Positions 39,951 through 53,569 of a DNA stretch of 64,000 nt are shown here, piece by piece. The notes under the pieces are model-generated. The model made no database searches. It was not told where the DNA came from and worked only from the letters and a program-made list of their open reading frames with translations. Numbering within the stretch: the first letter of the stretch is position 1; each line of letters starts with the position of its first letter. This stretch comes from Romanomermis culicivorax (taxonomy: Eukaryota; Nematoda; Enoplea; Mermithida; Mermithidae). A program made the position numbers and the translations under genes. The DNA is taken from positions 248,001 through 312,000 of the forward strand of contig CAWUHX010000226.1 in assembly GCA_963922205.1 (NCBI GenBank), in the 5' to 3' direction.

Positions 39951-42900
39951 ATGAATGATACATTGATCGCCGTAATTTATCTAACGATCGGTCTGATCGG
40001 TTTTATAGCCAATCTGATAGTCATTTACGTAAAATCCACTCACAAAAAGACCTACTCGAACATAACCTACACATTTATGGTTCAAGTGTCCGTGGCCGAC
40101 AATTTCGCTCTTTCGGCCACTTCGTTTTGCGGTTCACTTTTCCTAACCTTCCCTCAATTCCAGTGCCCAATTTTGAACCGTCTATTCGGCTTCTTTGCTT
40201 TGGGAGCGTGGTACGCTGCTAGTTTTTTCTTGTGTTTCGTAGCTTTTAGCCGTTTCGTTTCCATTACTAAACCGGCAAAAGTGGACCTTTATTTCGCTCC
40301 TAAAATCAAATGGGCGATGATCGTTGGAGCTTGGCTTTTCTGTGGCGGCTATTATTCGTGCCTCTTATGGTATCCGCAATTACTGTTCAAGTAAGTCGCG
40401 ATCTAAGGATTGATCACTACGCTTTTGTTGATGCAAAAATATGACACAATTCCTTAAAATGAATAGGCTGTGCACAAAACTATAAACTCATGAACCTCCA
40501 GATTTTCATGCTGGCAAAAGCTTTTGCAGAATTCTTAGGCAACCATACAAAAGGTCAGAGGTCCATTCAACACTGGTGGCCACCAAGAGCGCCGTTGACC
40601 CAAAGGGGAGGAATGTTTTAACCTCGCATACACATCCCAACTTTAAAACTGATGTTTCTTTCAGTCCGCGTATTTCTAATCAGATCCTGTTAATCAGACA
40701 TTGTTTAGTGATGGGAGTCAAGCCACTACCTACTTCAACATTTGATGCAAGTGAAATTGTCCGCTGAGCCTCAAAACCTTTTTAGATTTTCATAATCATT
40801 TCTAAAGATCTTTACCCCTGAACCTTTCTATTGGCTCATGAGTTCAGTCAGTGGTGCTTGGTGCAATGTCATTTAAAATTTTTTACATCAACGAGTAGAA
40901 CTTTTAAGAATGTTGTACTTGCCGTTATATGTCATAAGATCATCTACGTCAGTATTCAAAATCTGCACCGATTCAATAATTCGATTAAATTAGAATTCTC
41001 GCTAAATTGTTTATTAAAAGACTCAATAAATTTTCCAATAACTTTAGGTCTGACTTTCTTCTCATTAATCTACTCTTTTGAATCAAGAGTGTCAGGAAAC
41101 GTTAGTACTACCTCATGTCATAATTTTCTGCTGGGTCACGTGTGGAATTATGTGGCTCGTATATCCTGGCTACCCTTCTGCGGTTTGTGGGAGACTTCGA
41201 ACGTGGTTGTTGTCCTAATGCTAACTGGACCTTATGAGTTAGAGTTAAGGAGGAGATTACCGATCAGCGATGAAATATGAAGGTTATTATTGAGGCAAAC
41301 GACAATAAACACAAAGTAGAAATACGAAATAACACAACACCGTGAGAGTACAAATGCAACCGTGCCGTACACTAAAAGAAACTCAAAAGTGTCCAGCCAC
41401 AAACCTACTATTACCGGGAATACTGGCCAAGGATATAGAGACTCAGAAGAGTAGTGAACTTTGAAAGAATAACGTTATCGGCAAGGCACACCGCACAGTC
41501 ACCAGCGGCCGAAGCGTCTATCTCCAATCAAAAAAATAAAAACACGAATGAATAATAAACAAAAACTACGCCACACGATAATTCCAAAACTATGCAAAAT
41601 TTACCATCCATTTGTTTTTGAACCAAAAATTAGTATAACACGAACCGTTTTGACATATTTGTTTATCTAATAATAAGTGGACATACTTTAACAACAAGGA
41701 ACTTTAAAAATAAAATAAATAATGATAGAGGACCAAAGGTCCGAGGGATTGACTCTCTGACACACGTGACCTGGAAACTTTCGAGTTTAATCGACAAACC
41801 TTTGGAAAATTTTTGGGTGAAAAATCTACGGCAAAACTAATGTGTAAATAATGTTCACGGTAGTTCTTGTATTTTTGTATTTTTTTTAATTTACCAGCAT
41901 CGTGGGGAAGGTCTCTGTAACATGTATTCAGGATTTACACTCAGGACTATTGCTCGCATATGTGTATCAAATTATTCGGATCGCGTTCATTACTTGACTT
42001 AAAAAATCGAAAATGCGCCAGTGGTTTAACATTCATTAGTCCTGCTCAAAAAGTTTGGTTGATATTATTAGAACGAAATGAGTTCAGCACCCGAATCCTC
42101 CCGGGGATTAATCGGAACTGATCTTAAAGTATCTGAAAGTGACACATGAATCTCCACTCACCAATTTTTTTGCAGATGGATATCTGAGAAAGTATCATGG
42201 GAATTCAACGTCGATCAAGCATCGTCCTTCGTCACCATAGTCATTTGGCAAAACGTGGTCATCAATACGATCTGCATGTTGACTCAAATCATTTTCAACG
42301 CTATGACACTACGTTGGTTACAAAAAAGCCGTAAAACCATCCTGACAATAGATCAGAAAAAAAATCGCCGACGCGAAACTAAATTGTTCGTCCAATGTTT
42401 AGTCAATAGTTGCCTTTACTCAGTCACGTTTCTGTTGTTTCAATCGTTAAATTTTCTTCTCGAATTCGGTATCGAAAATTTCGCACTGTATTTTGTGATG
42501 AGTCTAGCATGGATTTTACATCATTCGGCTAACCCGATCATCTATTTTGTTATCAATCGGTAAGTTTCAGAACTGACACTTGTAATGCCTTTTTAAGTTG
42601 AATTTGGTTCAGTTCAATTCTTTTTAACGATAGACCAAGTCCAGTTTAGCTACTAACTTTTTGTACGATGTGTTTTCGCAGTCTATTTCCTTTATTTATT
42701 GGTGCAGATCTGTTCATTTCATGATCAGTTTTCTGTATCTTTATGCAGGTAGAGAAATTAGTTTATTCATGTACTGCTGGAATCGAATACTCTAATCCAG
42801 AATAATTTATTTAGAATAGATAACTTTATGATTCACCCAGCGAATGTTCAAGGCAGAAAGCAGTTACCATTTCAAATTTTCATCATTTCCTGCCAGATCA

Positions 42901-43832
42901 AATGTTGCCTTGTGCTTGAAATTTTCGGCCCCACTAACCCTTATCTTTTTTTGAATAAAAAATTTTATCGTAAGCACTTTTGTGTAAAGGACATTGAATG
43001 AGGCACTTATCTTTGTCATTTTTCAATTTACAAGCATTTTATGAAAAAACAGACTCTATTTGATGATCAATTTTTTATATAATTTAGATCAATTTGATCC
43101 GACAGAAGTGAGAAATTGAGTATGTAATCGGACAAACGTCGCTTAGATTAAATATTTCCAGTTTGTAACGGTTCGATACAAATGATTTAAATTTAGATTA
43201 GTATTGGAGTGGCGTCTTGTTCGTTTATGCAAGATTCTGAAGAATTTTTCATTAAGAAATCTATAGTCTGTTTTTCTTGAAATGCTTCTAAATAATGAAA
43301 GTGGAAAGCAAGTAGTATCTCAGATTTTCACGATTTTCTGATGAACAATATATCATATAGGAATGGAAATTGGCGAGCATACTGACCTAACCCTTTACAA
43401 TTTTTCGAGTGAAAAATTTTATAATAAGGACTCTATGTAAACGATATTGACAACGATACAGATTTGTATCACTTTTATATTTGGAAGCATTTTATAAAAA
43501 ACAGACTATAGATAAGACTGATCGATTCACAAATTGTCAGTTTCGTATGGGGGGGGGGGGGTTTATAAGATAAAATATGAAAATATAAAATAGTAAATTT
43601 TTTCCATTTGATCATTAAGCTTTTTAGATAGTCTTTCATGCAAATTAATTCTCTATGTACCTTCACCACATTAATCACAAGAATTTTAGGCGAAACACTG
43701 CCCACCCTAGTTTATCTTAATACACTTTTCAGGCAACTACGAATGGATTTTATCAAAGGGGTCAGTTCCGGATTTTGCAGCAAATATATGAATCAAAGAA
43801 GCAGTATCGTAGTGCCACTGGTTAGAAAATGA
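39951..43832 (+). CDS. Srx-like chemoreceptor (7TM GPCR), gene B, three exons
   Basis: Exons 39951-40390, 42176-42559 and 43733-43832 join to 307 aa. Both introns are phase 2 with GTAAGT donors and TTTGCAG / TTTTCAG acceptors, at the same positions as in genes A and C. Exon 1 carries TM1-TM4 with FSRFVSI after TM3. Exon 2 carries TM5-TM7 with KNRRRETKLFVQC before TM6 and ANPIIYF in TM7. Exon 3 gives a short tail starting QLRMDF. It belongs to the nematode srx-like family by motif and architecture, and it is intact. It forms a direct tandem pair with gene C, about 4.3 kb apart. Intron 1 contains a decayed repeat, intron 2 two R1 MITEs and a G-run. Confidence 0.87.
42950..43062 (+). mobile_element. 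MITE family R1, partial copy
   Basis: Right half only, from AAAATTTTATCGTAAGCACT to the end ACAAGCATTTTATGAAAAAA followed by CAGACT. In intron 2 of receptor gene B. Confidence 0.5.
43262..43510 (+). mobile_element. MITE family R1, best-preserved copy
   Basis: 249 bp with clear inverted ends: TATAGTCTGTTTTTCTTGAA at the left and, reversed, TATAGTCTGTTTTTTATAAA at the right. In intron 2 of receptor gene B. This copy defines the family limits. Confidence 0.8.
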
Positions 43833-45140
43833 ACATGTAAAGATTTGAATCTGTTTATTTTATTTGTATTAGAGGTTTATATAAACAATTGTGATAGCTA
43901 TGGCAAACTATGGAATGAGGTACTGATTTGCCATGCCATAAATCCTTGAATTTAAAATCTATGGCACACATAGTTTCCAATAGTCTATTCATTTCAAATA
44001 ATCCATTTAAATCGGTAAGCAGACATTTAACCTGCATCGTAGGCCAACATATTTTTCTCTCACTTTGTTCGATTAACGCTACAGTCAACTCGGGAAAAAA
44101 GGTGTCCATATATATGTAGATTTTTTTGAGCATCTTTTTGCGCGCCGAGACTCATTTGGAAATAATAGATTATAGATCGTCAACTACGTATTTTCAAACA
44201 TTGGAATCGAATTCGATAGAAATGTTTTCTCTATGACGTTAAATGTAAGAATTCCATCGATTACACTTATTCGACTTCAACAAACGTTGATTACATTTGA
44301 TTAGAGATTCGTTTAATCGGCCTTCTGTAATTCGATCCTACAGTTTGTTTTTCTTAAAGATTTCCTGAATAAAAAAATGACAAAAATAAATACTTGTGTT
44401 CAATGAAGCAAAAATTATTATTAGAAGTTAGATGAATTAGATTACAATATTTCAGCTTCTACATGACGAATTGTTTAGTAGAAAATTATAAAAAATATGA
44501 AATAGTACTTACTTTCCGGCTTAATTTTTAATTCTGAATATATGTACAGGAAAGTTCCGATTATTATACCCATATTGTTCAGATTTCAATCTAAACAGAG
44601 TGCATGAGGTAGACAATCATTGTAACATTCGCCAGATTGACGTGACACTAAGGAAAAAATGATTGATTTAAAATTGGATAAATTTTTCTACAGTATAATC
44701 TGCAATATGCAAAGTCATGCAGCGATATAATCTTGTGGTGTTCTTCATTTTTGTCGTCCCTATAATTCGTTGTAATCTGTTAAAATTCAACTAGCAGACG
44801 TAATTAGATTAGATTTCATGATTAGACTATAAATGATACGTTTTATGTCTTCTGAATTTTTCTGAGTACAAATTATGAGATTAATTAATATAATATGTTT
44901 ACGTCATGAGAAAACTTCCTTAACTACAGTAATCATATTTTAAACAGAATTTTTAATGGAAAATGACGTCGTAGCAGATTAGATTTTATTGCCTCACCAG
45001 GACGTCCAATTATGATCCGTACACTTTACTACGAACAGATCAGTGTTAGTGGTAGAATATAAAAAGGAATCTGGTTTTACTAGCAAAATCTGCAAGATTT
45101 TTTGCTAAAACACTGATCGGTCTAAAAGATCTGAATTCGC
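43833..45140. other. Intergenic region between receptor genes B and C, part 1
   Basis: No gene seen. 44050-44170 (CTACAGTCAACTCGGGAAAA...GGTGTCCATATA) is shared with 54700-54800 and looks like the end of a Tc1/mariner-type element. Confidence 0.4.
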
Positions 45141-45366
45141 TCTTTCTTGAAATGCTTCTATATAATAAAACTGGACAGTGAGTACTATCGGTGTTTCGTA
45201 TTTTCGTGGTTTTCTACTGGAATATACGTCACATGAGGAACTGGAAATTTTTGAGCATACTCAACTGATCGTTATGTTTTTTGGTTAAAAAGTGTAAATG
45301 ATTTTGACGACAGTATCAATTTTTGTCACTTCAATTTACAAGCATTCTATAGGAAAACTAACTATG
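45141..45366 (+). mobile_element. MITE family R1, copy
   Basis: Diverged full-length copy, TCTTTCTTGAAATGCTTCTA to AAGCATTCTATAGGAAAACT. Confidence 0.6.
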
Positions 45367-46234
45367 TTACTTTGATTGTGATCATTATTCAATGTATCGC
45401 TGAGGCTATTTGCATGACCTAACCACCGAGACTAATATCTAAAAAGACCATTTTCGTTGGTATTCAGTACGTCGTTCACTGGATAATTTGACTAGTTTAA
45501 TCATATCTTCAAGACAGAGTTGATGGTTTTGTTTCCATGAGTTATTTCTCTAGCATGACATCAAATGGTTCCATCAGCTCATGATTTAAATTCGGCACTA
45601 TCTTTGATTCTTTGAACCTGCAACCATATATCTCGGTTAGTGTTGTAAATAAGTTTTTTCGTTTCTGAGTTCTGGATACGTCCACAATTTTCCCAGCCTT
45701 GTTGAGACAAATTTAGTCATTTATACGTGGGAATGGTAGTTTGAAACAATCATTAATATTAATTTTCAATCATTATGACAAATAAATAAATGATGTTCTG
45801 AACCTAACCATGTGTACAAAAAATTGATGAGTATTGTTTCAAAATTTTATAAAATCACGGAGTTAAAATGGATTTTATAGTACTTCAGACATCTTGTTCA
45901 TGTTTCAATTTGTGTTATATACATCAACGTACTTATATACGAACATATGCTTCCGTAGATTGATCGTAATAAGGTACAGTACTGCAGATGGTATTTTGCG
46001 CGAGAGTTACATGATAGATAGCATTGTCCGAAGTTATTTGCTAAATTTGATTATTTATTACTGTGATTTCAGATGCCAGACTAAAACTCCAACATTTGTT
46101 TTTAAAAAATCTTCTCTATTTCCAGTTAAAAGTCTATCAACTTGACCTTCTTCCCAATTTTCATCCACCTCCTTGTCTAGAAAATCTAGGTATTCCAGTA
46201 AATCCATCGTTTTGTTCTTGAAACAATATTTTCT

Positions 46235-46575
46235 TTGCATATTAGCCCTCCACCATGCGGGGCTATTTCGTGGGCTAAAGTTCCTCCGAAAAATGCCACA
46301 ATTTGGCCTAGCCACCTTTCGTCATACGGCGGCGAGCTATCCTTTGTTTAGCCTGCCATTTAGTCCTAGTTTACGCCGCCTTTTAGCCCGCGATTTTGCC
46401 CTTACTTTAGTCCGTCATTTAGCTCAAGATTTGTCCCAAGATTTAGTTCGCATTTTGCCCCAAGTTTAGTCCGCCAAATAGTCTACGATTTGCCTGTCGA
46501 TTTGTCCTGTGATTTGCACCTCACGTTAGCCTACGTTTTTTGTATGAATTTTAGCCCACCATTTGCCCCTGACAC
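46235..46575. repeat. Degenerate ~13-bp minisatellite TTTAGYCCGCCA
   Basis: Some 20 diverged units such as TTTAGCCCGCGA, TTTAGTCCGTCA, TTTAGCTCAAGA, TTTGTCCCAAGA, TTTAGTCCGCCA. The G/C words stand out against the AT-rich flanks. No gene overlaps it convincingly. Confidence 0.7.
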
Positions 46576-48167
46576 TTCTTTTGTTGCTCTTTTGTTGCTC
46601 GGCCCTAAATCTGTTGAACCAGTAAAAATAATGTTTCATTAAATTCTATGTATATAATATGATACCTGAGGAAACCGATCAGAAAAAAATTTAGTTTTTT
46701 TCATTTTTTTATGCAGTTTTACTATCAAAAAATGAATTCGGAAAGGCACCATCCTGCAAGCTAGCATTTTGAAGATTACTTATTCTTAATGTTATCGGAG
46801 CATTGTAGAATGAAAGATCGATCTTCTTATCGATGGTGCATTTTTAGACCATGAAATTTTTTCCCTTCGTGTAATTATGGAGTCGAGCATACAGAATATT
46901 TTAAGACAATACTAGGACCTTTCCGACAAAGACAGTATAACAGAATTTTATCATGAATAGAATTTAAGAAGCATTGATCATCCAAATTTTCAATCTGCTT
47001 TTCACTGCTACCAGGCTCTTTCCTTGAGGTGAATGGATTCATTGCACGTCAACATTTGCTGACGTACACTTATTTTCGAAATAAGCTTTCAATCATTCCA
47101 AGAATAACTCTCTGCATCACGTAGATCAGGTAACCCCACGGCATGAAATAGTTGAGTACGGGGACCTAATAAAAATGACCTTGTAATATATTCTAATAAT
47201 TATAATTTCAACCTGCCTCTAGGGCACAAGCGTCATATAATACACAAATGTCATGTACTGCACAATCCATCTTGAAAAAATAACATCACTGTGCAAGAAG
47301 AGACTGGGAACTTATGATCAGTGCAATGTGAAATCTTTCGAAGGTACGATATAAAATTCATTACATGTTATCAAGTCCATTACATTACCATAAAACTCCT
47401 TAAATTTTATCGTTTTGTTTCGAACAATGTGGAAAATCGAACTAGTGGCAAATCAGCAAACAACGTCAACTTCTCGTGTGACTCCTTGCTTGAATGACTT
47501 TGAATTAATTCTTCTTTTAAGTCATGATTAACGTTTCTTTACAATCTGATTGTGTAAAAATCGTTTGGATAAGTTTCGATCCTTCTAAAAAGTGTTGAAA
47601 GCAAGTCATCAATTACATCATACTGTACGGCGATGACGTTTGTATCATGCATGGCGCTTGTACATCCCATTCACATTCTTCCATTGTTCAATTAGAAATC
47701 AACGGTTCGACATCAATATTTTGGTAATATTAAGGATATATCTTCTTTATTAGCAGTTTGTGATGTTAGTTTTTCGCTAACTCTATTGCTCCGTCACGTA
47801 TTTGCAACTTCAGGTTGTTTTTCAAGTACGACACTTTTTAAATCTCTTACTCATTCACTAAAAGGAATTTCAATTCAGTTTTGATAGCTTCGAACCAGAA
47901 CCAACTCCTGATACAGGTCTGGAACTAGGCCTGTGTAGAATCTGAAACCAGAGCCTGCCAAATCCATCAATGTTTAATTAGAACTCAGAGTTATTTCGAA
48001 AGCGGATCCACCACTCGGAACCTAATCAAGCACTGATTATTATGGGCTAAATCCATATACCAGAACATATCAACCAGAATAGGACATCTGGAGCAAATTT
48101 GACGAAAATTTCAGTGCATCTACTGTAACAAATCAACACTTGTCACTCGTGTGATCATTATTTTAAG
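46576..48167. other. Upstream region of receptor gene C, no gene seen
   Basis: AT-rich intergenic DNA without recognised features. Confidence 0.3.
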
Positions 48168-51100
48168 ATGTCTGATCGTTCGGCACACATCAATGTCGCC
48201 ATACTGTATTTGATCGTAGGAATAGCCGGATTCACTGCCAACACCGTCGTCATGTACATCAAGACTAAATATAAAAAACACTATTCCAATATAACCTACG
48301 TTTTCATGATCCAGTTGGCCGCCGCCGATAATTTTGTCCTTTCGGCTAACGCTTTGTGCGGTTCGTTGCTGCTTTTTTTCCCACAACTCAATTTTCGGCC
48401 CGTTCAACGTATTTTTGGCTTCTTTTCGTTGTACGGTTGGTACGTCGGCAGTTTGTTCTTATGTTTCGTGGCGTTCAGCCGTTACATTTCTATAACCAGA
48501 AACGAAAAAGTGGCCGTTTATTTCTCGCCTAAGATCAAAACTATCTTGATCATTTTTCCATGGGCGCTATGCTTCGCTTATTATTCGTCCTTTTTGTGGT
48601 ATCCGGGAGTGCTCTTGGTGAAGTAAGCTACGATGACATAAATTACAACGTTTTCAGCCTCCCTGAGACACTCAAAAGTGCAATAGTTTCAAAGGCAGAC
48701 AACTGTTAGAGTGAATTGAGCATGTTCAGCTCAATAAGCAGTGATTTTAATGACAATAAATAGATTGTAAACGTCATATAATCAATTGATTAAAACATCT
48801 GCTCCATTTATTTCGAAATGATCGATGCAACGATTCCATGAAAGCAATTTTAATATAGAAAAGCTGGTAAATCTTAATGAATAAAACAAATTTATTGTCC
48901 ATGAACGCTAAACAGAAAAGCTGAAAACGTTTTGAACTATGATTTTAAAAAGACTACTAACAGATAACTCGGAATTGGAAAAAACGTTGAACTTGAATAA
49001 CTCTGTGACTAGTTACAATGCGACTGACTATAAAATCTTCAGTGTGAAGTTTGAGAAAAATGGCATGCATTGCATGTGCTACAACGAACTGTGCAAGTTA
49101 CTCTGTAACTAGCTCCTCATGATCTATGTACACGTTCACCATAGTTTGTTTTTCTTGCGCACAGTTTTCTGCCAAACCATCAGTCACATTAGGACTGAAA
49201 ACTTTTGGACATACTCACGTAAACTTTGAGTTTTTTAAGAACAACATTCTACCATGAATTTTGCGTAAACGGGTAATTTTACGGCTTTCCGGTTTACAAG
49301 CGCTTTATGAAAGCCAGGCTATAGATTAGAAACGGAGCTAGACAACCGTGGTCAGTTGGCGTGTGGGTCGTTTCAGGAACGGGATAAGCACAGAAAATGA
49401 TAACTAATGTTAACTTAGAAACTGCAATAGTATCCAAGGATCAATCATATACCATTCGAAGGTAAACATTTTTGAAGTTGTCATGATACAAATGGTAATT
49501 AATTTTTCATGTAGTGATAATTTTTTCAAAGTAGTAACATTTTGTTAAGTGGACCTTCTCGAATTCCGTAGTAAGAATTATCATAGAGAAACAACACTGA
49601 CTCTTTCTTGTTCTCGTAGAGAAATTTTTATCGTGCCTGTAAGTCGACCATCCCAGTAAGTCAACCGTCCCAGTAGGTCGACCATCCCAGTAGATCGGCC
49701 AATTATAAGCATCATTTTTTTAAACATATAAATACCCAGTAGGTAGACTGTCCCCGAAAATCGAATTAAAAGCGCTCTTTGCTACAGTTTACAAAACACA
49801 TATCGAAACATCAAAGATTTGAGGGTTTCTCTTACATTCTGCTATAATAGCTAACAATTTTGGAACTGCGAATTTTGAATTGTCTGTTAAGCGAAATTTG
49901 TCTATTTTAAGATGCGGAAGTCTTACCAATCCTGGATGTTTCTGGTTATACAAAAAAAAAATAAAAGCAAAAGATTAGTGGATAGTGCTGAATCCACGAA
50001 TTCTTGAATTGTTAAAAATTAAGAGCCGAAAGAAAACATGTTGCGGTTCTTAACAATCGAATTTCCATTGACCCGAAAGCGAGACATAATGCCATCTGTT
50101 ATCTCAGAGATCAAGTTGACGTTGAAAGTTTGCTGATTACATACGATATTACAGATAAATTTTTCACAGGATAAATACATAAAAATCGCATTATAGTGCA
50201 CCTTCCGTGGGACTTTGTAGGAAATATACGCCAAATCGCTGTGCAGTCGACCTTCTGGAACGGTCGACTTACTGGGATGGTCAATTTATTAGGACGATCG
50301 ACTTACTGGGACAGTCTACCTAGTGGCACACAATCATCGTGAAGAAGTTTTCATCTTAGAATTTTTCATTGGTTCAGCAAGAAATTGTAAAAACATGACT
50401 TTATGTTCGCTTCCTAGTTTTATTATTACGGTCATCAGTAGTATTTTTGAATTGGGCCAACTTCATATTCGTAGGATCAAAATCCTGTGCATTCAATCTT
50501 TTTTGAACATTGCTAATAAGTAATAGGTATTAGTTGGGGATTCGGATTCGCATCCGCTATTTCATGTTGTATTTTTTGGAACCGGATTGAGACAGAGATG
50601 CCGCATAAAAATTTTTATGGACTCGGACTCAATACAGTCAAAGTGTGCTACCCCAGCGTTCTTTAATGTAAGTTTAAAAAAAATGATCACATCCAGCAAA
50701 TTTTGCTTGGAAACTCATAACGAGTTATGATGAATCACGAATCACGATCGTTCGCAGATCCACTGTACATGCAAACTTTGAGGTATAATGTGCGAAAACC
50801 CGCAATAGGGAATCTATTCCTAGTCAAAGGATTTTAGAAAGCGTTGCCTGTACTGACTTTGTCAAAATTGAAATCCTTTGTAGATGGGAGGAAGACAAAG
50901 TTTCGTGGGATTTCAACAGCAGCGAATCCTATTTCGGCTACATTTTGGGCTGGCAGAACGTCGCCAACAGCATGACCTGCATAATCGTGCAGATTATTTT
51001 CAATTGTTCCACTTTGTACTGGCTACGTAAAACCCGCAACACCGTGTTGTCCGTCGACCAAACCAAAAATCGCCGACGCGAGACCAAACTATTCGCCCAG

Positions 51101-53055
51101 TGTTTCATCAACTGTTGTTTGTTCGCCGGTGCTTTCCTTCTTTTCACGTCGTTGAATACTGCTCTGGGTGGCATAGACAGTTTGACGCTCTATTTGACTA
51201 TGAGCCTCGTATGGATGATGCATCATTGCGCCAATCCCGTGATCTATTTCATGATTAATAAGTGAGTAATTTTCAAGCATTGATTTATCTGATAAAAAGA
51301 TTCCTAAAACATTGCTAAAAAGAGGCATTGTTATGTTCCAAGACGCATCATTTGCATCTGAAAAGATTTCCCTAAACACTGTTCAGAAATGGTCCACTGA
51401 TCTCAGCAATCAAACTAGCGTAGAGCATACAAACGCTTAATACCGACCAAACTTTCTGAGAAGCGCAATATTTTAAAGAACTCGCCATCTCTAATATTCT
51501 CTTCTGAAAATAAATCCCTAATCTTATACATAAAAGGGCTGATCGATACGTCGTGGGATTTTCCGTCAATTTTATTTATACAAATCCACCTGCAATAAGG
51601 CCAGTCTATACATCTAAATCTATATGCTTCGAACATCTAAGATTTTAATCAAATTTTGTTTAGATGTGATCCCAAGTCTAAAACTAACTTCGGCAAAATT
51701 ATTTCATCCAATTCCCAGAATTGCGGGAGCTAGAGGGTTTTTGGTGAACCTTAGTGTTTTCGTAGAATTTTCAACTTGATAAACTGCCTACTTTCGGGCC
51801 ACACTGTCACTCTCAAAGTCTAGTTTGGGATTCGAAAATTTGCATCCATGAACAAGTTTTTGCTCATATTACAGATATCTTGTTTAGAAAATTCCTCATT
51901 GTGTAGTTATTTCGTTCCTCATTTCGTAGTTAATTCCTCATTGCGTAGTTATGACCTCTAATTGATGGTTACCAGCCCCTAAAAAGCGCTCTTTTGAACC
52001 AAATGGAAATTGAAAAAATTGACAATCATCTATTTTTTCCATTTGCGTTTCAAAAGTTCAGACATTTGTATATTTATTTGGTCACAAATTCAAATCTATA
52101 ATCTGTTTTTCCTGAAATGTCTCTAAATAATAAAAGTGGAAAGCAAGTACTATTCCATATTTTTTTCGCTGAACCATATGTCACAACGAACTGAAAAGTC
52201 GCGACCTTGCTCAATCAACCGTTGGCAATTTTTTGAGGAAAAAATCTCATTGCAAAAGCTTTGTGTGAACGAATTTGAAGATAGTACTGATTTTTGTCAT
52301 TCTTCAATTTAGAAGCATTTCATAAAAAACGGACTGTATGCGGTACATTGACAACTTAATGACGAAATCCAAAATTTAAAGGCATGAGGTGAGCTAGTGT
52401 TAATATTGTTAATATTGCCAGACCGAAGTATCGTAAATTCCCACTAACTCAAGGGAATCCTAGTCATGCGTGAATTATGAACTATTCGATTTTATTACCA
52501 CTTCACACCATTTTTTCCAAAAAACGAGGCAATGAAAATAGGCAATTTAGAAAGTTGGAAATCCTTCAAGAAAAGTAGGGTCCTCCAAAAACCCCATAGC
52601 AATTTTGCCAAAGTTATTTTTTAACTGCGAATGGCATAAACAATAAATTTGATCAAAACCTGATACAGTCGGGGCGGGGATCCCTCGAACACTTGGCGTG
52701 GAATGACCCAAAGCGGAATAGATGCGTAATTCACCATTATTATCGCATGCACCTGTTGCCCTGAACTCTAGTGTTGAAACGCAATGTTCGAAAATTCAAA
52801 CACGATGAGTGAAAATGAAATATATTTTATTCATCAGAGTGATATTTAGGCTGTGCAAAGCCCTACCGCAAAATCAAATTGTTTCAAGTAATATTCCTTT
52901 TCTTTTACAGACAATTACGCATCGATTTCGCCGAAACTTTTTTTGGGAAAAAGAATCAAGTCAGCTCGACGATGAACAAACCGACAAGCGTTAACGTCAA
53001 CACAATAACTCAATCTGCAAAGGAAAAATGTAATCAGGTTGAAAATGAAGAATGA
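48168..53055 (+). CDS. Srx-like chemoreceptor (7TM GPCR), gene C, three exons
   Basis: Exons 48168-48622, 50884-51261 and 52911-53055 join to 325 aa. Both introns are phase 2 with donors GTAAGC and GTGAGT and acceptors TTTGTAG and TTTTACAG, in register with genes A and B. Motifs: FSRYISI after TM3, KNRRRETKLFAQC before TM6, CANPVIYF in TM7. The tail begins QLRIDFAETFFGKKN and is Thr/Ser/Asn-rich. The gene is intact, and with gene B is the product of a tandem duplication. Introns contain R1 MITE copies and a foldback with GTCGACC words. Probable role: chemosensation in amphid neurons, by family only. Confidence 0.87.
49141..49324 (+). mobile_element. MITE family R1, short copy
   Basis: ATAGTTTGTTTTTCTTG at the left and GCTTTATGAAAGCCAGGCTATAG at the right, with an internal deletion relative to 43262-43510. 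In intron 1 of receptor gene C. Confidence 0.55.
49630..50335. mobile_element. Foldback element with 17-bp CCCAGTAGGTCGACCAT arms
   Basis: Left arm (49635-49760): tandem GTCGACCATCCCAGTARG units. Right arm (50240-50335): the inverted type CTTACTGGGATGGTCGAC units. The ~480 bp between them is AT-rich with no ORF. In intron 1 of receptor gene C. Confidence 0.7.
52097..52338 (+). mobile_element. MITE family R1, copy in intron 2 of gene C
   Basis: TATAATCTGTTTTTCCTGAA at the left, AAGCATTTCATAAAAAACGG plus ACTGTA at the right, about 242 bp. Confidence 0.7.
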
Positions 53056-53091
53056 CGTTTGTAGGTTTGGCAATAGTTCGGCGATATTTTG

Positions 53092-53278
53092 TGTAGTCTG
53101 TTCTTCATATGAGAACTATTTTCTGCTAAAAACCGTTTGTCATAATATAGGAGTGGAATTTTGTGAGCGTACTTAACTAAGCTTGAAATAATTTTATGGG
53201 CAAAAAAATTTGTTGTAATAGCCTTGCGTAAACGATTATTTTTCAATTTACAAGCCTTTTATGAAAAACGGACTATAG
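53092..53278 (+). mobile_element. MITE family R1, copy after gene C
   Basis: GTGTAGTCTGTTCTTC to CCTTTTATGAAAAACGGACT plus ATAG. Starts 37 bp after the gene C stop codon. Confidence 0.6.
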
Positions 53279-53569
53279 TGTAAATTGTGTGAAGTTTTCT
53301 CAAATGGAGAAAGTGATATATTTATGACGCACGCGGCATAATTGCTCATCTCATTTGTAAATTATGCGTTAATAAACATATTCAACAACACCATATTAGG
53401 TAGCTTCAGTAATATTTGTGGGAGATCACAAAAGTTCATGATTATTTGTGCTTTAGTACTATAATATATCTGGTACAATATGAGTTTCACACGTTTAGGC
53501 GTATGCATTCCGTAGGCCTAACTATTCGATAGGTTTTCAAACGTCATTTGCATTTACCTACGTATCAAA

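Noticed and set aside
40831-41280. 149-codon open frame inside intron 1 of receptor gene B
   Set aside because: Composition is not protein-like. Short minus-strand coding-like pieces in different frames suggest a decayed retroelement, too degraded to name.
43549-43561. G homopolymer
   Set aside because: A simple run inside the R1-rich intron. It may be of variable length, with no further structure.
52809-52994. Plus-strand open frame across the third exon of receptor gene C
   Set aside because: Different frame from the spliced exon. The splice-consistent frame 52911-53055 matches the tails of genes A and B.
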